64,000 nucleotides of DNA, taken from the NCBI GenBank assembly GCA_018228665.1, contig CP073692.1:1054001-1118000 (forward strand), read 5' to 3'. The notes under the pieces were generated by a model. The model did not search any database. It was not told the DNA's origin and saw only the letters and a list, made by a program, of their open reading frames with translations. The stretch is from Faecalicatena sp. Marseille-Q4148 (GTDB lineage: Bacteria; Bacillota; Clostridia; Lachnospirales; Lachnospiraceae). Below, in pieces: positions 29,276 to 41,235 of this stretch; positions within the stretch are counted from its first letter, which is position 1; each line of letters starts with the position of its first letter. The translations under genes and the position numbers were made by a program.

Positions 29276-29305
29276 AAAAAACCAGCAGGTATTTTGCCTG
29301 CTGGT
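29276..29305 (-). terminator. Terminator of efp
   Basis: Perfect 9-bp stem ACCAGCAGG/CCTGCTGGT with a 7-nt loop, followed on the minus strand by TTTTT. It lies 40 bp past the efp stop. Confidence 0.9.
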
Positions 29306-29344
29306 CGTCTTTTACACAATCATTCCAAATTTTTAAAACGATTA

Positions 29345-29902
29345 TTATACTCTTGATAAGTATTCTTCTGTACGAGTATCGATCTTTAATTTATCTCCGA
29401 TCTCTACAAATAACGGAACCATAACCTGAGCGCCTGTCTCAACGATTGCTGGTTTTGTAGCGCCTGTTGCTGTATCACCTTTTACACCCGGCTCTGTTTC
29501 TGTTACTTCCAGTTCAACGAACAGCGGCGGCTCTACTGCAAATACATTTCCTTTATGAGAACAGATCTTAACCATCTCATTCTCTTTAACAAACTTCAGT
29601 GTATCACCGATTACATCTGAGTTCAGAGCGATCTGATCGTAGTTCTCTACATCCATGAAGTGATATAATTCACCGTCTGAATACAGATACTGCATATCTT
29701 TTCTTTCGATATGAGCTTTCGGGAACTTCTCTGTTGGTCTGAATGTCTTCTCAACAATTCCTCCACTGATAATATTTTTTAATTTTGTTCTAACGAACGC
29801 TGCACCTTTACCTGGTTTCACGTGCTGGAATTCAATAATCTGGTATATATTTCCTTCCATTTCGATGGTAACACCATTTCTGAAATCTCCTGCTGAAATC
29901 AT
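29345..29902 (-). CDS. efp: Translation elongation factor P
   Basis: Relieves ribosome stalling at polyproline stretches. 185 residues with the three-beta-barrel organisation: KOW-like N-domain starting [17 protein letters not shown], then two OB domains. The modifiable residue is Lys32 in the KPGKGAAF loop, the position that Bacillus decorates with 5-aminopentanol rather than lysine. AAGGAGG precedes the ATG at 29902; the upstream ATG at 29932 is not supported by homology. Own promoter (29975-30003) and terminator. Confidence 0.95.
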   Translation of the reverse strand: MISAGDFRNGVTIEMEGNIYQIIEFQHVKPGKGAAFVRTKLKNIISGGIVEKTFRPTEKFPKAHIERKDMQYLYSDGELYHFMDVENYDQIALNSDVIGDTLKFVKENEMVKICSHKGNVFAVEPPLFVELEVTETEPGVKGDTATGATKPAIVETGAQVMVPLFVEIGDKLKIDTRTEEYLSRV

Positions 29903-29974
29903 TGTAATCCTCCTTAATATCAGCCCGAACATCTATCAGGCCATTTACAAATTTTGTTCCATTCACTTCTATTA

Positions 29975-30003
29975 ATTTTATAATAAGTTCTGCAAGATTT
30001 CAA
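29975..30003 (-). promoter_or_regulatory. Promoter of efp
   Basis: Minus-strand TTGAAA (30003-29998), 17 bp, TAAAAT (29980-29975), about 70 bp upstream of the efp start. Confidence 0.6.
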
Positions 30004-30071
30004 CTATATTTTTCAGTTTGTACTCTTTTTTCCAAGAAAAATATCCTTATATGCCTTTTTTCTGTTAGAAC

Positions 30072-30839
30072 TTACTCAGATTTCATGCTTTTGTGGAGCG
30101 TTTCAAGCATATATTTCATTTTTGTTGCCTCTATCTGCCCCGGCGCTGATGCGATCTTTGCCGATGCAAATGTAATTGCCGATCCTGAAAACTCTCCGCA
30201 AATTCTGCTGATACTTCCCATTGCTCCCATAGACATTGTAATAATCGGGCAGGACAGTTCTTCATTGCACCGCAGCGATGCTCCCATAAGCGTAATAACA
30301 TCCTGCATCGATTGAGGCATAACTGCAATCTTCGCCATATCCGCTCCCATCCTCTGCATGCAGGTAAGTCTTCTTACCAGCTCTGCTTCAGAAGGTGTTG
30401 CTGAAAAGTCATGATTGGACATAATAACTTTTTTTCCATTTACATGTGCAGCTTCTACAATCTGTTCGACAATCTTTTCGTTTCGAAATGCCTCCACATC
30501 CAACAAGTCAATTGCTTCACAGCCAGCCATTGCAAGACTTAACGTGCCATACATTTCCTCATCAATCTCGCTGGCGCCACCTTCATATCCCGTACGAAAG
30601 GTAAAAAGAACAGGCATTTCTCCAAGAATTTTGCGGAGTTTCTCTGCAATCTGCTTCATTTTATCAATATCTTCCCACTCTTTATACCAGTCCGCTCTCC
30701 ATTCTGCCAGATCTGCCGGAAGATCGCCAAGCTGCTTTGCCTGGCACAGAATCTCTTCTTCTGTTTTTCCGACAATCGGGACACAGATTTTAGGAATCCC
30801 GGTTCCGAACGTCACATTTCTTACTGTAATTTCTTTCAT
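30072..30839 (-). CDS. aroD: 3-dehydroquinate dehydratase, type I
   Basis: Third step of the shikimate pathway: dehydrates 3-dehydroquinate through a lysine Schiff base. The 255-residue TIM barrel has catalytic His143 (MSNHDFSATPS) and Schiff-base Lys170 (MGADMAKIAVMP), the same numbering as the Salmonella enzyme. The substrate-binding LAEWRADWY and FTFRTGYEGG are also present. It is the last gene of an aroK-yqeG-aroD run. The ribosome site is weak (AGAGAAG). Confidence 0.94.
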   Translation of the reverse strand: MKEITVRNVTFGTGIPKICVPIVGKTEEEILCQAKQLGDLPADLAEWRADWYKEWEDIDKMKQIAEKLRKILGEMPVLFTFRTGYEGGASEIDEEMYGTLSLAMAGCEAIDLLDVEAFRNEKIVEQIVEAAHVNGKKVIMSNHDFSATPSEAELVRRLTCMQRMGADMAKIAVMPQSMQDVITLMGASLRCNEELSCPIITMSMGAMGSISRICGEFSGSAITFASAKIASAPGQIEATKMKYMLETLHKSMKSE

Positions 30840-30880
30840 ATTCTTCTCTGCTTTCTCGCTCTTTTTCTGCTGGATATTTC

Positions 30881-31387
30881 TTATTGTCCTTTCTTACGTT
30901 CCTTCAAATAAAAATGAAGAACAATCTTTTCCAGGTAACGCTTTAGGACAATCTGAATCTCTTCCTTCGGATTCATTGGTTTTACAAGAATATTATGCAT
31001 TCCGGCTCTCTTTGCTCCCCAGACATCCGTAAAAAGCTGATCCCCAATAAAAATAGTATTATCAAGATTGGTACTCATCATTTCCATTGCTTTTATATAA
31101 TTTTTTGTCGAAGGCTTATGCGCGTTATAAATATACTGCGTCTGAATCTCTTCATTAAACATCTTTACCCGCGGTTCTTTATTATTTGAAATCAGACATG
31201 TCTGAAAGCCAATTTCTCTCAGGCGGACAAATAATTTCTTCGCTCTCTCATCAGCCGGTGCACCGTGCGGCACAAGTGTATTGTCAATATCAAAGATGAC
31301 TCCCCGATACCCTTCTTCATATAATTTTTCAAATGGCACCGCATAAGTTGATACCATATAATTTTCCGGAAAAAATCTATTTAACAT
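30881..31387 (-). CDS. YqeG-family HAD-IIIA phosphatase
   Basis: 168-residue HAD-superfamily phosphatase. Motif I is FDIDNTLVPHGAP (nucleophile Asp, about 29), motif II LISNN, and motif III/IV FIGDQLFTDVWGAKRAG. This is the YqeG group, members of which include phosphatidylglycerophosphatase-like enzymes; the substrate here is unproven. The ATG at 31387 overlaps the aroK stop by 11 bp and has GAAGGGAC upstream inside aroK, so translation is likely coupled. In many Firmicutes yqeG neighbours aro genes. Confidence 0.85.
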   Translation of the reverse strand: MLNRFFPENYMVSTYAVPFEKLYEEGYRGVIFDIDNTLVPHGAPADERAKKLFVRLREIGFQTCLISNNKEPRVKMFNEEIQTQYIYNAHKPSTKNYIKAMEMMSTNLDNTIFIGDQLFTDVWGAKRAGMHNILVKPMNPKEEIQIVLKRYLEKIVLHFYLKERKKGQ

Positions 31388-31901
31388 TTCTGTAGTCCCT
31401 TCTTTTAAGTATTTCTCTGCAAATCTGCTCCGTTGTCTTCCCCTCAATTGAAACAATCACGTCCGCAGCTGCTTGATATCGGCTATTGCGCTGCTCCAGA
31501 AGCACCCGAATCCCTTCTACTGACTTATTTTGTTCCAGCAAAGGTCTGTGATGACTATTCTTTACCCGTTCAAAGATTGTCTCCGGTGTCGCACTTAGAA
31601 GAAATACAGTTCCGCTTTCTTTCAATAGTTCCACATTACAGGTGCGAAGCACGGTTCCACCCCCGCAGGAAATTACAATATTTTCTTTTGCCCTGAGTTC
31701 CCGTAACAATTCTGTCTCCCGTTCCCGGAAATATTCTTCTCCTTCTGCCTCAAAAATCTCCGGGATTGTTCTCCCTTCTCTGCGCTCAATCTCCGTATCT
31801 GTATCCAGAACTTCCAGTCCAAACACTCGTTCCAAACACTTAGATACTGTTGTTTTTCCGGTTCCCATGAAACCGGTTAGAATTATATTGTTCATTTTCA
31901 A
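31377..31901 (-). CDS. aroK: Shikimate kinase
   Basis: Phosphorylates shikimate at O3 with ATP. 174 residues with Walker A GFMGTGKTTV (about 10-19), shikimate-binding DTDTEIERREG, the FRERETELLREL helix, ISCGGGTVLR and the lid HHRPLL. Complete. It leads the operon aroK-yqeG-aroD and has a consensus promoter at 31963-31991. ATGs at 31901 and 31895 are both possible starts. Confidence 0.93.
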   Translation of the reverse strand: MKMNNIILTGFMGTGKTTVSKCLERVFGLEVLDTDTEIERREGRTIPEIFEAEGEEYFRERETELLRELRAKENIVISCGGGTVLRTCNVELLKESGTVFLLSATPETIFERVKNSHHRPLLEQNKSVEGIRVLLEQRNSRYQAAADVIVSIEGKTTEQICREILKRRDYRNVK

Positions 31902-31962
31902 TCACCCGATCTTTTCTCTTCGCAAAATTCCGGAACTTTTCCAGAGTTCTTTGTTTCTGCCT

Positions 31963-31991
31963 ATTATAACAAAACTTTTATCTTTGCTCAA
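31963..31991 (-). promoter_or_regulatory. Promoter of aroK-yqeG-aroD
   Basis: Minus-strand TTGAGC (31991-31986), 17 bp, TATAAT (31968-31963), about 60 bp upstream of aroK. Confidence 0.75.
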
Positions 31992-32010
31992 CTCTCTTTT
32001 TCTTCTTAAT

Positions 32011-32763
32011 TTACTGCTGTTCTGTCGTATTGCTGATTGCCGTCTTCACATCTTCCCGAAATGCTTCCCACACCTTTTCATGTTCCACAAAATATTTCGG
32101 ACAATTTTTCCCTGTTACATCGTAATGACGAATCACATCCTGTTCTGTTAACCCAAATTTTGTACAGAGCCACGCTGTCAGCCGTACAACGGATGCATAT
32201 GTTTCTTCGGTAAACTTTCCGCTATCATCCGGATGACAACATTCTATCGATACCGTATCATGGTTTCTTTCATTAGAAGCATAGGCAATTTCCCAGGAAG
32301 GAACACACTGCACAATTTCTCCTTTCAACCCCACAATAAAATGACTACTGGCCTGTGTTTCTTTCGAATCTTTTAATCCATTAAAATAATTCCGATTCTG
32401 CTGCGCTGTAGAACCTGGATTTGCCGTGTAATGAATCACAATCCCGGTAATCGCATCACTTGGCGTCCCTGGTCTGGAATATTCGTTAATATCAAGAAGC
32501 TGTACATCTATCTCCGGTTCTTCTCCCGTCAGCTCTTTCTCCGAAATATGATATCCTTCTCTGTTCAGATCCAGAACTTTCCAAGAGCATCCAAACAGTC
32601 CCAGCAACTTTCTTCCGAGGAAAAACACAAACAATACTGCCAGAATTATGATCCCTGCATGAATATAACAACGGATTCGCCTCTCATATAATGATCTTTC
32701 GCTTCTGTTCCTTTTGCCAAATCTATTTCTTCTTTGCTTTCGTTTATATTGTCTGCTGTTCAT
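32011..32763 (-). CDS. Membrane-anchored N-acetylmuramoyl-L-alanine amidase (Amidase_2)
   Basis: 250-residue cell-wall hydrolase. A strongly basic N-terminus (RKQRRNRFGKRNRSERS region, 6-30) precedes one membrane helix (about 34-52), so the catalytic domain should face the cell wall. The amidase_2/PGRP-like fold shows zinc ligand His in IVIHYTANPGS, and His plus Cys in VIRHYDVTGKNCPKYF. The usual SSHFIVGLKGEIVQCVP and DTVSIECCHP strands are also present. No SH3 or other wall-binding repeats. An extended -10 (TGCTAGAAT) sits at 32798-32806. Confidence 0.88.
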   Translation of the reverse strand: MNSRQYKRKQRRNRFGKRNRSERSLYERRIRCYIHAGIIILAVLFVFFLGRKLLGLFGCSWKVLDLNREGYHISEKELTGEEPEIDVQLLDINEYSRPGTPSDAITGIVIHYTANPGSTAQQNRNYFNGLKDSKETQASSHFIVGLKGEIVQCVPSWEIAYASNERNHDTVSIECCHPDDSGKFTEETYASVVRLTAWLCTKFGLTEQDVIRHYDVTGKNCPKYFVEHEKVWEAFREDVKTAISNTTEQQ

Positions 32764-32928
32764 AACATTTTTTCACCCTTTGTTTTGTTCTGTTGTTATT
32801 CTAGCATATTTTCATCCGATACTTCTTTATAACTCATAATAAAATTCTTAATAATTTCAAAAGAATCGCTAATTTTCACACGAAGCTTATTTTTTATCAC
32901 ATAGGATCCCGGAGGAATTTCCTCTGTA

Positions 32929-32960
32929 ATAAAAAACAGGATTCCGAAGAATCCTGTTTT
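32929..32960 (-). terminator. Terminator of guaB with a UUCG tetraloop
   Basis: 12-bp stem AAAACAGGATTC/GAATCCTGTTTT. On the minus strand the loop is C(TTCG)G, the extra-stable tetraloop, followed by TTTTTTATTA. Confidence 0.92.
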
Positions 32961-32970
32961 CCCTGTTCTA

Positions 32971-34425
<1,455 letters not shown>

Positions 34426-34463
34426 TTAAATCCTCCTTCGTCTCTCTTTTGTGATAAATATTT

Positions 34464-34506
34464 AAAAAGGATATTAACAAAATTAATAATTAATGTCAAT
34501 ACCCTT
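34464..34506 (-). terminator. Hairpin ending the upstream membrane-protein gene, overlapping the guaB promoter
   Basis: AAGGGTATT pairs with AATATCCTT (34498-34506 with 34467-34475; one G-U), and the stem continues partly inward. TTT follows on the minus strand. The stop of the preceding gene is at 34512. Confidence 0.55.
34471..34499 (-). promoter_or_regulatory. Promoter of guaB
   Basis: Minus-strand TTGACA (34499-34494), 17 bp, TAATAT (34476-34471), about 50 bp upstream of guaB. Both hexamers lie in the arms of the terminator hairpin. Confidence 0.75.
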
Positions 34507-34511
34507 TCCAG

Positions 34512-35000
34512 CTACATAATAACTTTTCTAGGTGCAATCATTCTGATTCCATCAAGAATGGTCTTATTCGGTTCAAAGATAATTCTATGCTTTTCACCTT
34601 CGCTTACAAGAATCATCTCATATTTCTTATGATCCGGACAATTAGAACTGAAATCTTTTGCTTTCAGATTTGCAAATGGTCTTAATTCCGGTGCTCCCTG
34701 TGGTGCGATCACTTCGAGATCTCTCATATTACAGGAAAATACTTTTTTTCGCTTCGTCTTAGCCATGATCTTATCAATGTCCAGCTCTCCGTTCACATAT
34801 AAGTATTCAAATTCAAGATTCACGCTGCGATGCACGAAATATGTGAGCGCTCCCAGCGCTGCCGTAATCAACAGACCAAATGGCAAAATTAACATAGAAA
34901 GAACTGATATAATCGTAAACGCTCCACAGACAGATACTAGAAGTATGCTTGTGATCGGTGTTTTCCGTCGTATCAGCTGTTCTGTATAAAAGTCACTCAT
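34512..35000 (-). CDS. Conserved two-helix membrane protein (possibly DUF6106)
   Basis: 162 residues. The N-terminus MSDFYTEQLIRRKTP is followed by two close membrane helices (about 16-58). The cytoplasmic part has beta-rich features: NLEFEYLYVNGELDIDKIM, then KVFSCNMRDLEVIAPQG, and ends KTILDGIRMIAPRKVIM. The pattern resembles small Lachnospiraceae membrane proteins with PH-like domains, which I recall as DUF6106; that name is tentative and the function is unknown. It lies between the GATase gene and guaB. Confidence 0.7.
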   Translation of the reverse strand: MSDFYTEQLIRRKTPITSILLVSVCGAFTIISVLSMLILPFGLLITAALGALTYFVHRSVNLEFEYLYVNGELDIDKIMAKTKRKKVFSCNMRDLEVIAPQGAPELRPFANLKAKDFSSNCPDHKKYEMILVSEGEKHRIIFEPNKTILDGIRMIAPRKVIM

Positions 35001-35042
35001 TGAAACTTCCTCCGCTGTTATTTACCGCCATGCGGTTTGATA

Positions 35043-35765
35043 TTAGTATATCATAGATTTCTTTACAAAATCAATATAGTACGCAAATAAACCAGAAAAA
35101 TCATGCTTCTCTTCCCATTTGTACTTTCCGGTCATTCGTTCAGGATGAAATTGAACGCCAAAGACCGGCTCTTGTTCATGTTCCCACGCCTCAATCAGCT
35201 GACCATTCTCTGACCATGCTGTTGGACGCAGTCCTTCTCCAAGTTTGCAGATTCCTTGATGATGCGTACTATTTACTTGAACCTGTTCCCCATAAAGCTC
35301 ACCGAGAATACTATTTCTGTCACACGTAATATCATGGAGAAGATGCGGCACCATATGAAACCAGCCTTTCTGCACCGTCATATCCTGATACAGGCTGCCT
35401 CCATAATACACATTTAACAATTGAAATCCCCGACAGATTCCAAAAATCGGCTTCTCTCTTCTGCGAAATGCTTCTATAAGCGCATATTCATTGTCTGTTC
35501 TTGCCGGGTCCAGTTTTACACTGGCATTCAGCTTCGCTTCTCCGAACAGTTCCGGCTCAATATCATCTCCGCCAGATAACAACAGTCCGTCACACACCTC
35601 TGCCAACTCTTCTGCATTTTGTTCTGCTGACAGCACCGGTACACCGCCTGCTGCTGAAACAGCATCTCCATATGCTCTTGAAAGACGCAGTTCACGAACT
35701 GCGCCTTTCAATTTCATCTCATTTTCATTGGAAGCCGACGATATTAAGATCACTGGCTTTCTCAT
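35043..35765 (-). CDS. Class I glutamine amidotransferase-like hydrolase (PuuD family)
   Basis: 240-residue gamma-glutamyl-gamma-aminobutyrate hydrolase family enzyme. It has a complete triad: Cys111 in FGICRGFQLLN, and His207 and Glu209 in VQFHPERM. LLSGGDDIEPELFGE and NSTHHQGI are family hallmarks. PuuD removes glutamate from gamma-Glu-GABA, but no polyamine genes are near, so the substrate is open. It begins one base after the groEL stop and has only a weak ribosome site (GGGAATGGG within the groEL end), suggesting co-transcription and coupling with the chaperonin. Confidence 0.85.
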   Translation of the reverse strand: MRKPVILISSASNENEMKLKGAVRELRLSRAYGDAVSAAGGVPVLSAEQNAEELAEVCDGLLLSGGDDIEPELFGEAKLNASVKLDPARTDNEYALIEAFRRREKPIFGICRGFQLLNVYYGGSLYQDMTVQKGWFHMVPHLLHDITCDRNSILGELYGEQVQVNSTHHQGICKLGEGLRPTAWSENGQLIEAWEHEQEPVFGVQFHPERMTGKYKWEEKHDFSGLFAYYIDFVKKSMIY

Positions 35766-35766
35766 A

Positions 35767-37404
<1,638 letters not shown>

Positions 37405-37472
37405 TTATTCTGCATTTACATTCTGTTTTTTATTTCTATACAAATTGCTGCAATAATCTGCGATTCTGCTCC

Positions 37473-37775
<303 letters not shown>

Positions 37776-37783
37776 CTATTCTA

Positions 37784-37810
37784 TTAGCACTCATTTAAAA
37801 CGAGTGCTAA
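37784..37810 (-). promoter_or_regulatory. CIRCE element (HrcA operator)
   Basis: A perfect TTAGCACTC-N9-GAGTGCTAA inverted repeat between the groESL promoter and the groES start. This is the exact consensus for the heat-shock repressor HrcA. An extra half-site (TAGCACTC) occurs at 37829-37836 in the promoter spacer. Confidence 0.97.
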
Positions 37811-37824
37811 ATTATTCTAGTAAT

Positions 37825-37853
37825 AAAATAGCACTCTGTTTTCACTTTGTCAA
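37825..37853 (-). promoter_or_regulatory. Promoter of groESL
   Basis: Minus-strand TTGACA (37853-37848), 17 bp, TATTTT (37830-37825). The start site falls just upstream of CIRCE. Confidence 0.75.
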
Positions 37854-37865
37854 CCTAGTTTATGT

Positions 37866-38183
37866 TTATTTTATATTTTGCTCTCCATTTACCAGATAGA
37901 CACCATTTTCGATTTTAAATTCCAGAATATTTCCTTCCTCACTGCAGTACCTCTCCCGGATACATCCGATCACTTCACAAAGCGTATCATTTTCCTCCAG
38001 CCGGCAGCGGTAAAGAGCATCTTGGGAAATTTCCGTCAGCATATCCTCCTTCAATAACAGATATATGCACTCACTTCTCTTCTCATACCGAAGCAGTTCA
38101 CATTCGTATACCGTTTCATCAATTGCAGCATTTTCTCCAAAACTTCGCGCCATTATAAGTTGCGCCGGTCCTTTCTTGAACAT
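37866..38183 (-). CDS. Small conserved hypothetical protein
   Basis: 105 residues, not recognised with certainty. Beta-rich: YECELLRYEKRSECIYLLLKE, then LYRCRLEENDTLCEVIGCI and ERYCSEEGNILEFKIENGVYLVNG. This layout loosely resembles the N-terminal YcgR/PilZ-associated barrel of Clostridia, but it is too short to carry a PilZ domain; that is only a guess. A strong GGAGGTGCAAAG ribosome site supports it as a real gene. It lies between the codY terminator and the groESL promoter. Confidence 0.6.
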   Translation of the reverse strand: MFKKGPAQLIMARSFGENAAIDETVYECELLRYEKRSECIYLLLKEDMLTEISQDALYRCRLEENDTLCEVIGCIRERYCSEEGNILEFKIENGVYLVNGEQNIK

Positions 38184-38222
38184 CTTTGCACCTCCTCTGT
38201 TCCATAAATATCCTCAAACAAG

Positions 38223-38260
38223 AAAAGGGTGTCCTTTTCATATTACCCGGAACACCCTTC
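38223..38260 (-). terminator. Terminator of the topA-codY transcript
   Basis: Stem AAAGGGTGTCC/GGAACACCCTT with a single bulge. Read on the minus strand it runs into TTTTCTTGTTT, just past the codY stop. Confidence 0.75.
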
Positions 38261-38267
38261 TCTTTCT

Positions 38268-39053
38268 TTATTTCAACTTCTTTTCACGCTTAATCTGTTC
38301 TAGTTCCTGGAAAATATAATCATTCACAACTCGAATATAGGTTCCTTTCATTCCAGAAGAACGAGACTCAATCACACCCGCACTTTCGAACTTGCGAAGC
38401 GCATTCACAATAACGGAGCGTGTAATACCGACTCTGTCTGCAATTTTGCTCGCTACAAGAATTCCCTCAGAACCACCAAGTTCATCAAAAATATGAATGA
38501 TCGCTTCCAATTCTGAGAATGACAGCGTACTGATAGCAGACTGTACAATCTGCTCTTTGCGCGCCTCTTCTGCACTTTCTTCATTCACAGAACGAAGCAT
38601 CTCAAGTCCGACAACGGTTGTTCCGTACTCACTCAGAATAATATCATCGATCTCATACAGCTCATTACATTTATACATAAAAAGCGTACCGAGGCGTTCT
38701 CCTGCAATATCAATCGGCGTAATGATTCCCTGATATCCTTTTGTACTCTCAGCAGAAAATCCCAGTGTTTCCAGATTCACATTCTCTTTCGTAGACAACA
38801 CATTCAGAAGACGCTCATTCAGCATCTCATCAATATGTGTTCCTACTTCTTCTTCCAAAAGTTCCTCGATCACACCTACATTCTCGCAAAAGCTGACACC
38901 GAGTACCTTACCCTTTTTACTGATAACAAGTACATTTGACCGTAAAATCTCTGTCAGTACTTTACAGATATCATTAAACACTACCTTGCTGGAATTATTG
39001 TTGTGAAGTAATTTATTAATCTTTCTAGTTTTATCTAATAGTTGTACACTCAT
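38268..39053 (-). CDS. codY: GTP- and branched-chain-amino-acid-sensing global repressor CodY
   Basis: Pleiotropic repressor of Firmicutes that senses isoleucine/leucine/valine and GTP. 261 residues: N-terminal GAF domain starting MSVQLLDKTRKINKLL, a long linker helix, and a C-terminal winged helix with ASKIADRVGITRSVIVNALRKFE as recognition region, here shortened. The ATG at 39053 has GGAGGCAGTT; the ATG at 39071 is upstream of it. It follows topA by 85 bp at the end of comM-dprA-topA-codY, a common Firmicutes arrangement. Confidence 0.95.
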   Translation of the reverse strand: MSVQLLDKTRKINKLLHNNNSSKVVFNDICKVLTEILRSNVLVISKKGKVLGVSFCENVGVIEELLEEEVGTHIDEMLNERLLNVLSTKENVNLETLGFSAESTKGYQGIITPIDIAGERLGTLFMYKCNELYEIDDIILSEYGTTVVGLEMLRSVNEESAEEARKEQIVQSAISTLSFSELEAIIHIFDELGGSEGILVASKIADRVGITRSVIVNALRKFESAGVIESRSSGMKGTYIRVVNDYIFQELEQIKREKKLK

Positions 39054-39138
39054 AACTGCCTCCATCTTCAATCCATAAACATATTCGTCTCACAAAATTT
39101 ATGTTAGCACACAATTTATGCAATTTCAATGCAATTTG

Positions 39139-41211
39139 CTATTTATTTTCTTTTATTCCAACAAATCCACAATTTGAATTACTGCACACAACTTTACTTC
39201 CCTTTTCTGTCATATAGCTTCCACACTTCGGACATTTTTCAGAATACGGCTTCTGCCATGACATAAATTCACACTCCGGATTGTCTTCACAACCGTAATA
39301 ACGCCGTCCTTTTTTTGTTTTCCGGACAACGACTTCTTTTCCACAGAGCGGACATGCGACTCCGATCTTCTCAAGATAAGGTTTCGTATTGCGGCATTCC
39401 GGAAATCCCGGACATGCCAGGAATTTCCCGTGAGGACCATATTTGATAACCATATTTCTTCCGCATTCTTCACAAATAACATCTGTTACTTCATCTTCAA
39501 TCTTAACACTCTCCAACTCCTTTTCCGCCTGTTGGACAGCTGCATCCAGATCCGGATAGAAATTACTGATCACACTCTTCCACTCTACTTTCCCTTCTGC
39601 CACCATGTCAAGAAGCCCTTCCATATAAGCAGTAAAATTCACATCTACAATGCTCGGGAAGGATTGCTTCATAATATGATTGACTACATCGCCAAGCTCT
39701 GTTAAATACAGATTTTTATTTTCTTTTGCTACATAACGTCTTGCAATAATCGTAGAAATCGTCGGCGCGTATGTACTAGGCCGGCCAATTCCCAATTCTT
39801 CCAGAGCTTTTACAAGCGCAGCTTCTGTATAATGTGCCGGCGGCTGTGTAAAATGCTGTTTTGCATCCAACTGTTTCTTTGTCAGTTCCGAAGAAACATC
39901 CAGCGATTTCAGTAATACATTGTTCTCTGCCTTTTCTTCTCCGGATTCCACATAAACTTCCCGGAAACCTTCAAACGCTACTCTGGATGCAGATACTTGG
40001 AAACGGTATTCTCCCGCAGCAATTTTAACCGATGTTGTCTCAAATTTTGCCGGAGCCATACGGCTTGCTACGAATCGTTTCCAGATCAGCTGGTACAAAC
40101 GGAACTGGTCTCTTGAAAGCGATTCCTTTACCGATGCCGGCGTTCTCGTCACATCAGTCGGACGGATTGCCTCATGTGCATCCTGGATTTTCTTCCCGTC
40201 TTCTTTTTTCTTCTGTCCTTCTGTTACAAATGCTTCTCCATAAACTTCAGATACATATTTTCTTGTATTTTCATCTGCTTCTTCCGATACACGGGTAGAA
40301 TCTGTACGCAGATATGTGATCAGACCAACGGTTCCATTCCCTTTCAAATCAATTCCTTCATACAGCTGCTGCGCGATCCTCATTGTTTTCTGCGTTGCAA
40401 AATTCAATACTTTCGACGCTTCCTGCTGAAGTGTACTTGTTGTAAACGGTACCGGAGGTTTCTGGCTCCGTTCTCCTTTCTTCACATCTGCCACCCGGAA
40501 GGTTTCTCCTTCCACTTCTTTTACGATGCGATCCAGCTCTTCTTTTGAACGAATGGTAATCTTCTCTTTTTCTTTGCCATAAAACTTAGCCTGAAGATGC
40601 TTTCTTTCTCCTTTTACTGCGAGTTCTGCATCCAGTGTCCAATATTCTTCCGGAATAAATGCATCTATTTCTTCTTCACGATCTGCAATGATGCGAAGAG
40701 CAACGGACTGAACACGTCCTGCACTTAATCCCCTTTTTACTTTTGCCCATAATAGCGGGCTGATCCGATATCCAACGATGCGGTCCAGAGCACGTCTTGC
40801 CTGCTGTGCATCTACAAGATCCATATCAATTTCCCGCGCTTCCTTAATAGACGCTTTCACGGCACTTTTCGTAATCTCGTTAAAACTGATTCGAAACATT
40901 TTCTTATCATCCAGCTTCAGCGCTTTTGACAAATGCCATGCAATTGCTTCTCCCTCCCGGTCAGGGTCAGTTGCAAGAAATACTTTATCTGCTTTTTTTA
41001 CCTCTTTACGCAGATTTGCAAGAATATCTCCTTTTCCGCGAATAGTAATATATTTAGGTTCAAAATCATGTTCTACATCGATTCCAAGCTGGCTCTTTGG
41101 GAGATCCCTCACATGTCCGTTGGACGCTGTAACAACATAATTGCTTCCCAAAAATTTTTTGATTGTTTTCACTTTCGCCGGTGACTCTACGATCACTAGA
41201 TACCGTGCCAT
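39139..41211 (-). CDS. topA: DNA topoisomerase I
   Basis: Type IA topoisomerase that relaxes negative supercoils. 690 residues: TOPRIM at the N-terminus (VIVESPAKVKTI, and DPDREGEAIAWHL with the metal acidics), the active-site tyrosine in GLITYLRTDSTRVS (about 300), then three C-terminal four-Cys zinc ribbons (CEEC.., CPLC.., CPKC..) ending at CSNSNCGF. Complete. AAGGAGG lies 10 bp before the ATG. 24 bp after dprA. Confidence 0.96.
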   Translation of the reverse strand: MARYLVIVESPAKVKTIKKFLGSNYVVTASNGHVRDLPKSQLGIDVEHDFEPKYITIRGKGDILANLRKEVKKADKVFLATDPDREGEAIAWHLSKALKLDDKKMFRISFNEITKSAVKASIKEAREIDMDLVDAQQARRALDRIVGYRISPLLWAKVKRGLSAGRVQSVALRIIADREEEIDAFIPEEYWTLDAELAVKGERKHLQAKFYGKEKEKITIRSKEELDRIVKEVEGETFRVADVKKGERSQKPPVPFTTSTLQQEASKVLNFATQKTMRIAQQLYEGIDLKGNGTVGLITYLRTDSTRVSEEADENTRKYVSEVYGEAFVTEGQKKKEDGKKIQDAHEAIRPTDVTRTPASVKESLSRDQFRLYQLIWKRFVASRMAPAKFETTSVKIAAGEYRFQVSASRVAFEGFREVYVESGEEKAENNVLLKSLDVSSELTKKQLDAKQHFTQPPAHYTEAALVKALEELGIGRPSTYAPTISTIIARRYVAKENKNLYLTELGDVVNHIMKQSFPSIVDVNFTAYMEGLLDMVAEGKVEWKSVISNFYPDLDAAVQQAEKELESVKIEDEVTDVICEECGRNMVIKYGPHGKFLACPGFPECRNTKPYLEKIGVACPLCGKEVVVRKTKKGRRYYGCEDNPECEFMSWQKPYSEKCPKCGSYMTEKGSKVVCSNSNCGFVGIKENK

Positions 41212-41235
41212 ATCATATAAACCTCCTTACGGTTT

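Noticed and set aside
30415..31032. 205-codon plus-strand frame over aroD and yqeG
   Set aside because: It lies antisense to two well-supported genes and crosses their intergenic gap; no homology is visible.
32905..32925. GGAGGAA/TTTCCTC palindrome upstream of the amidase gene
   Set aside because: It is short, away from the likely promoter and not followed by a U tract; it may be chance.
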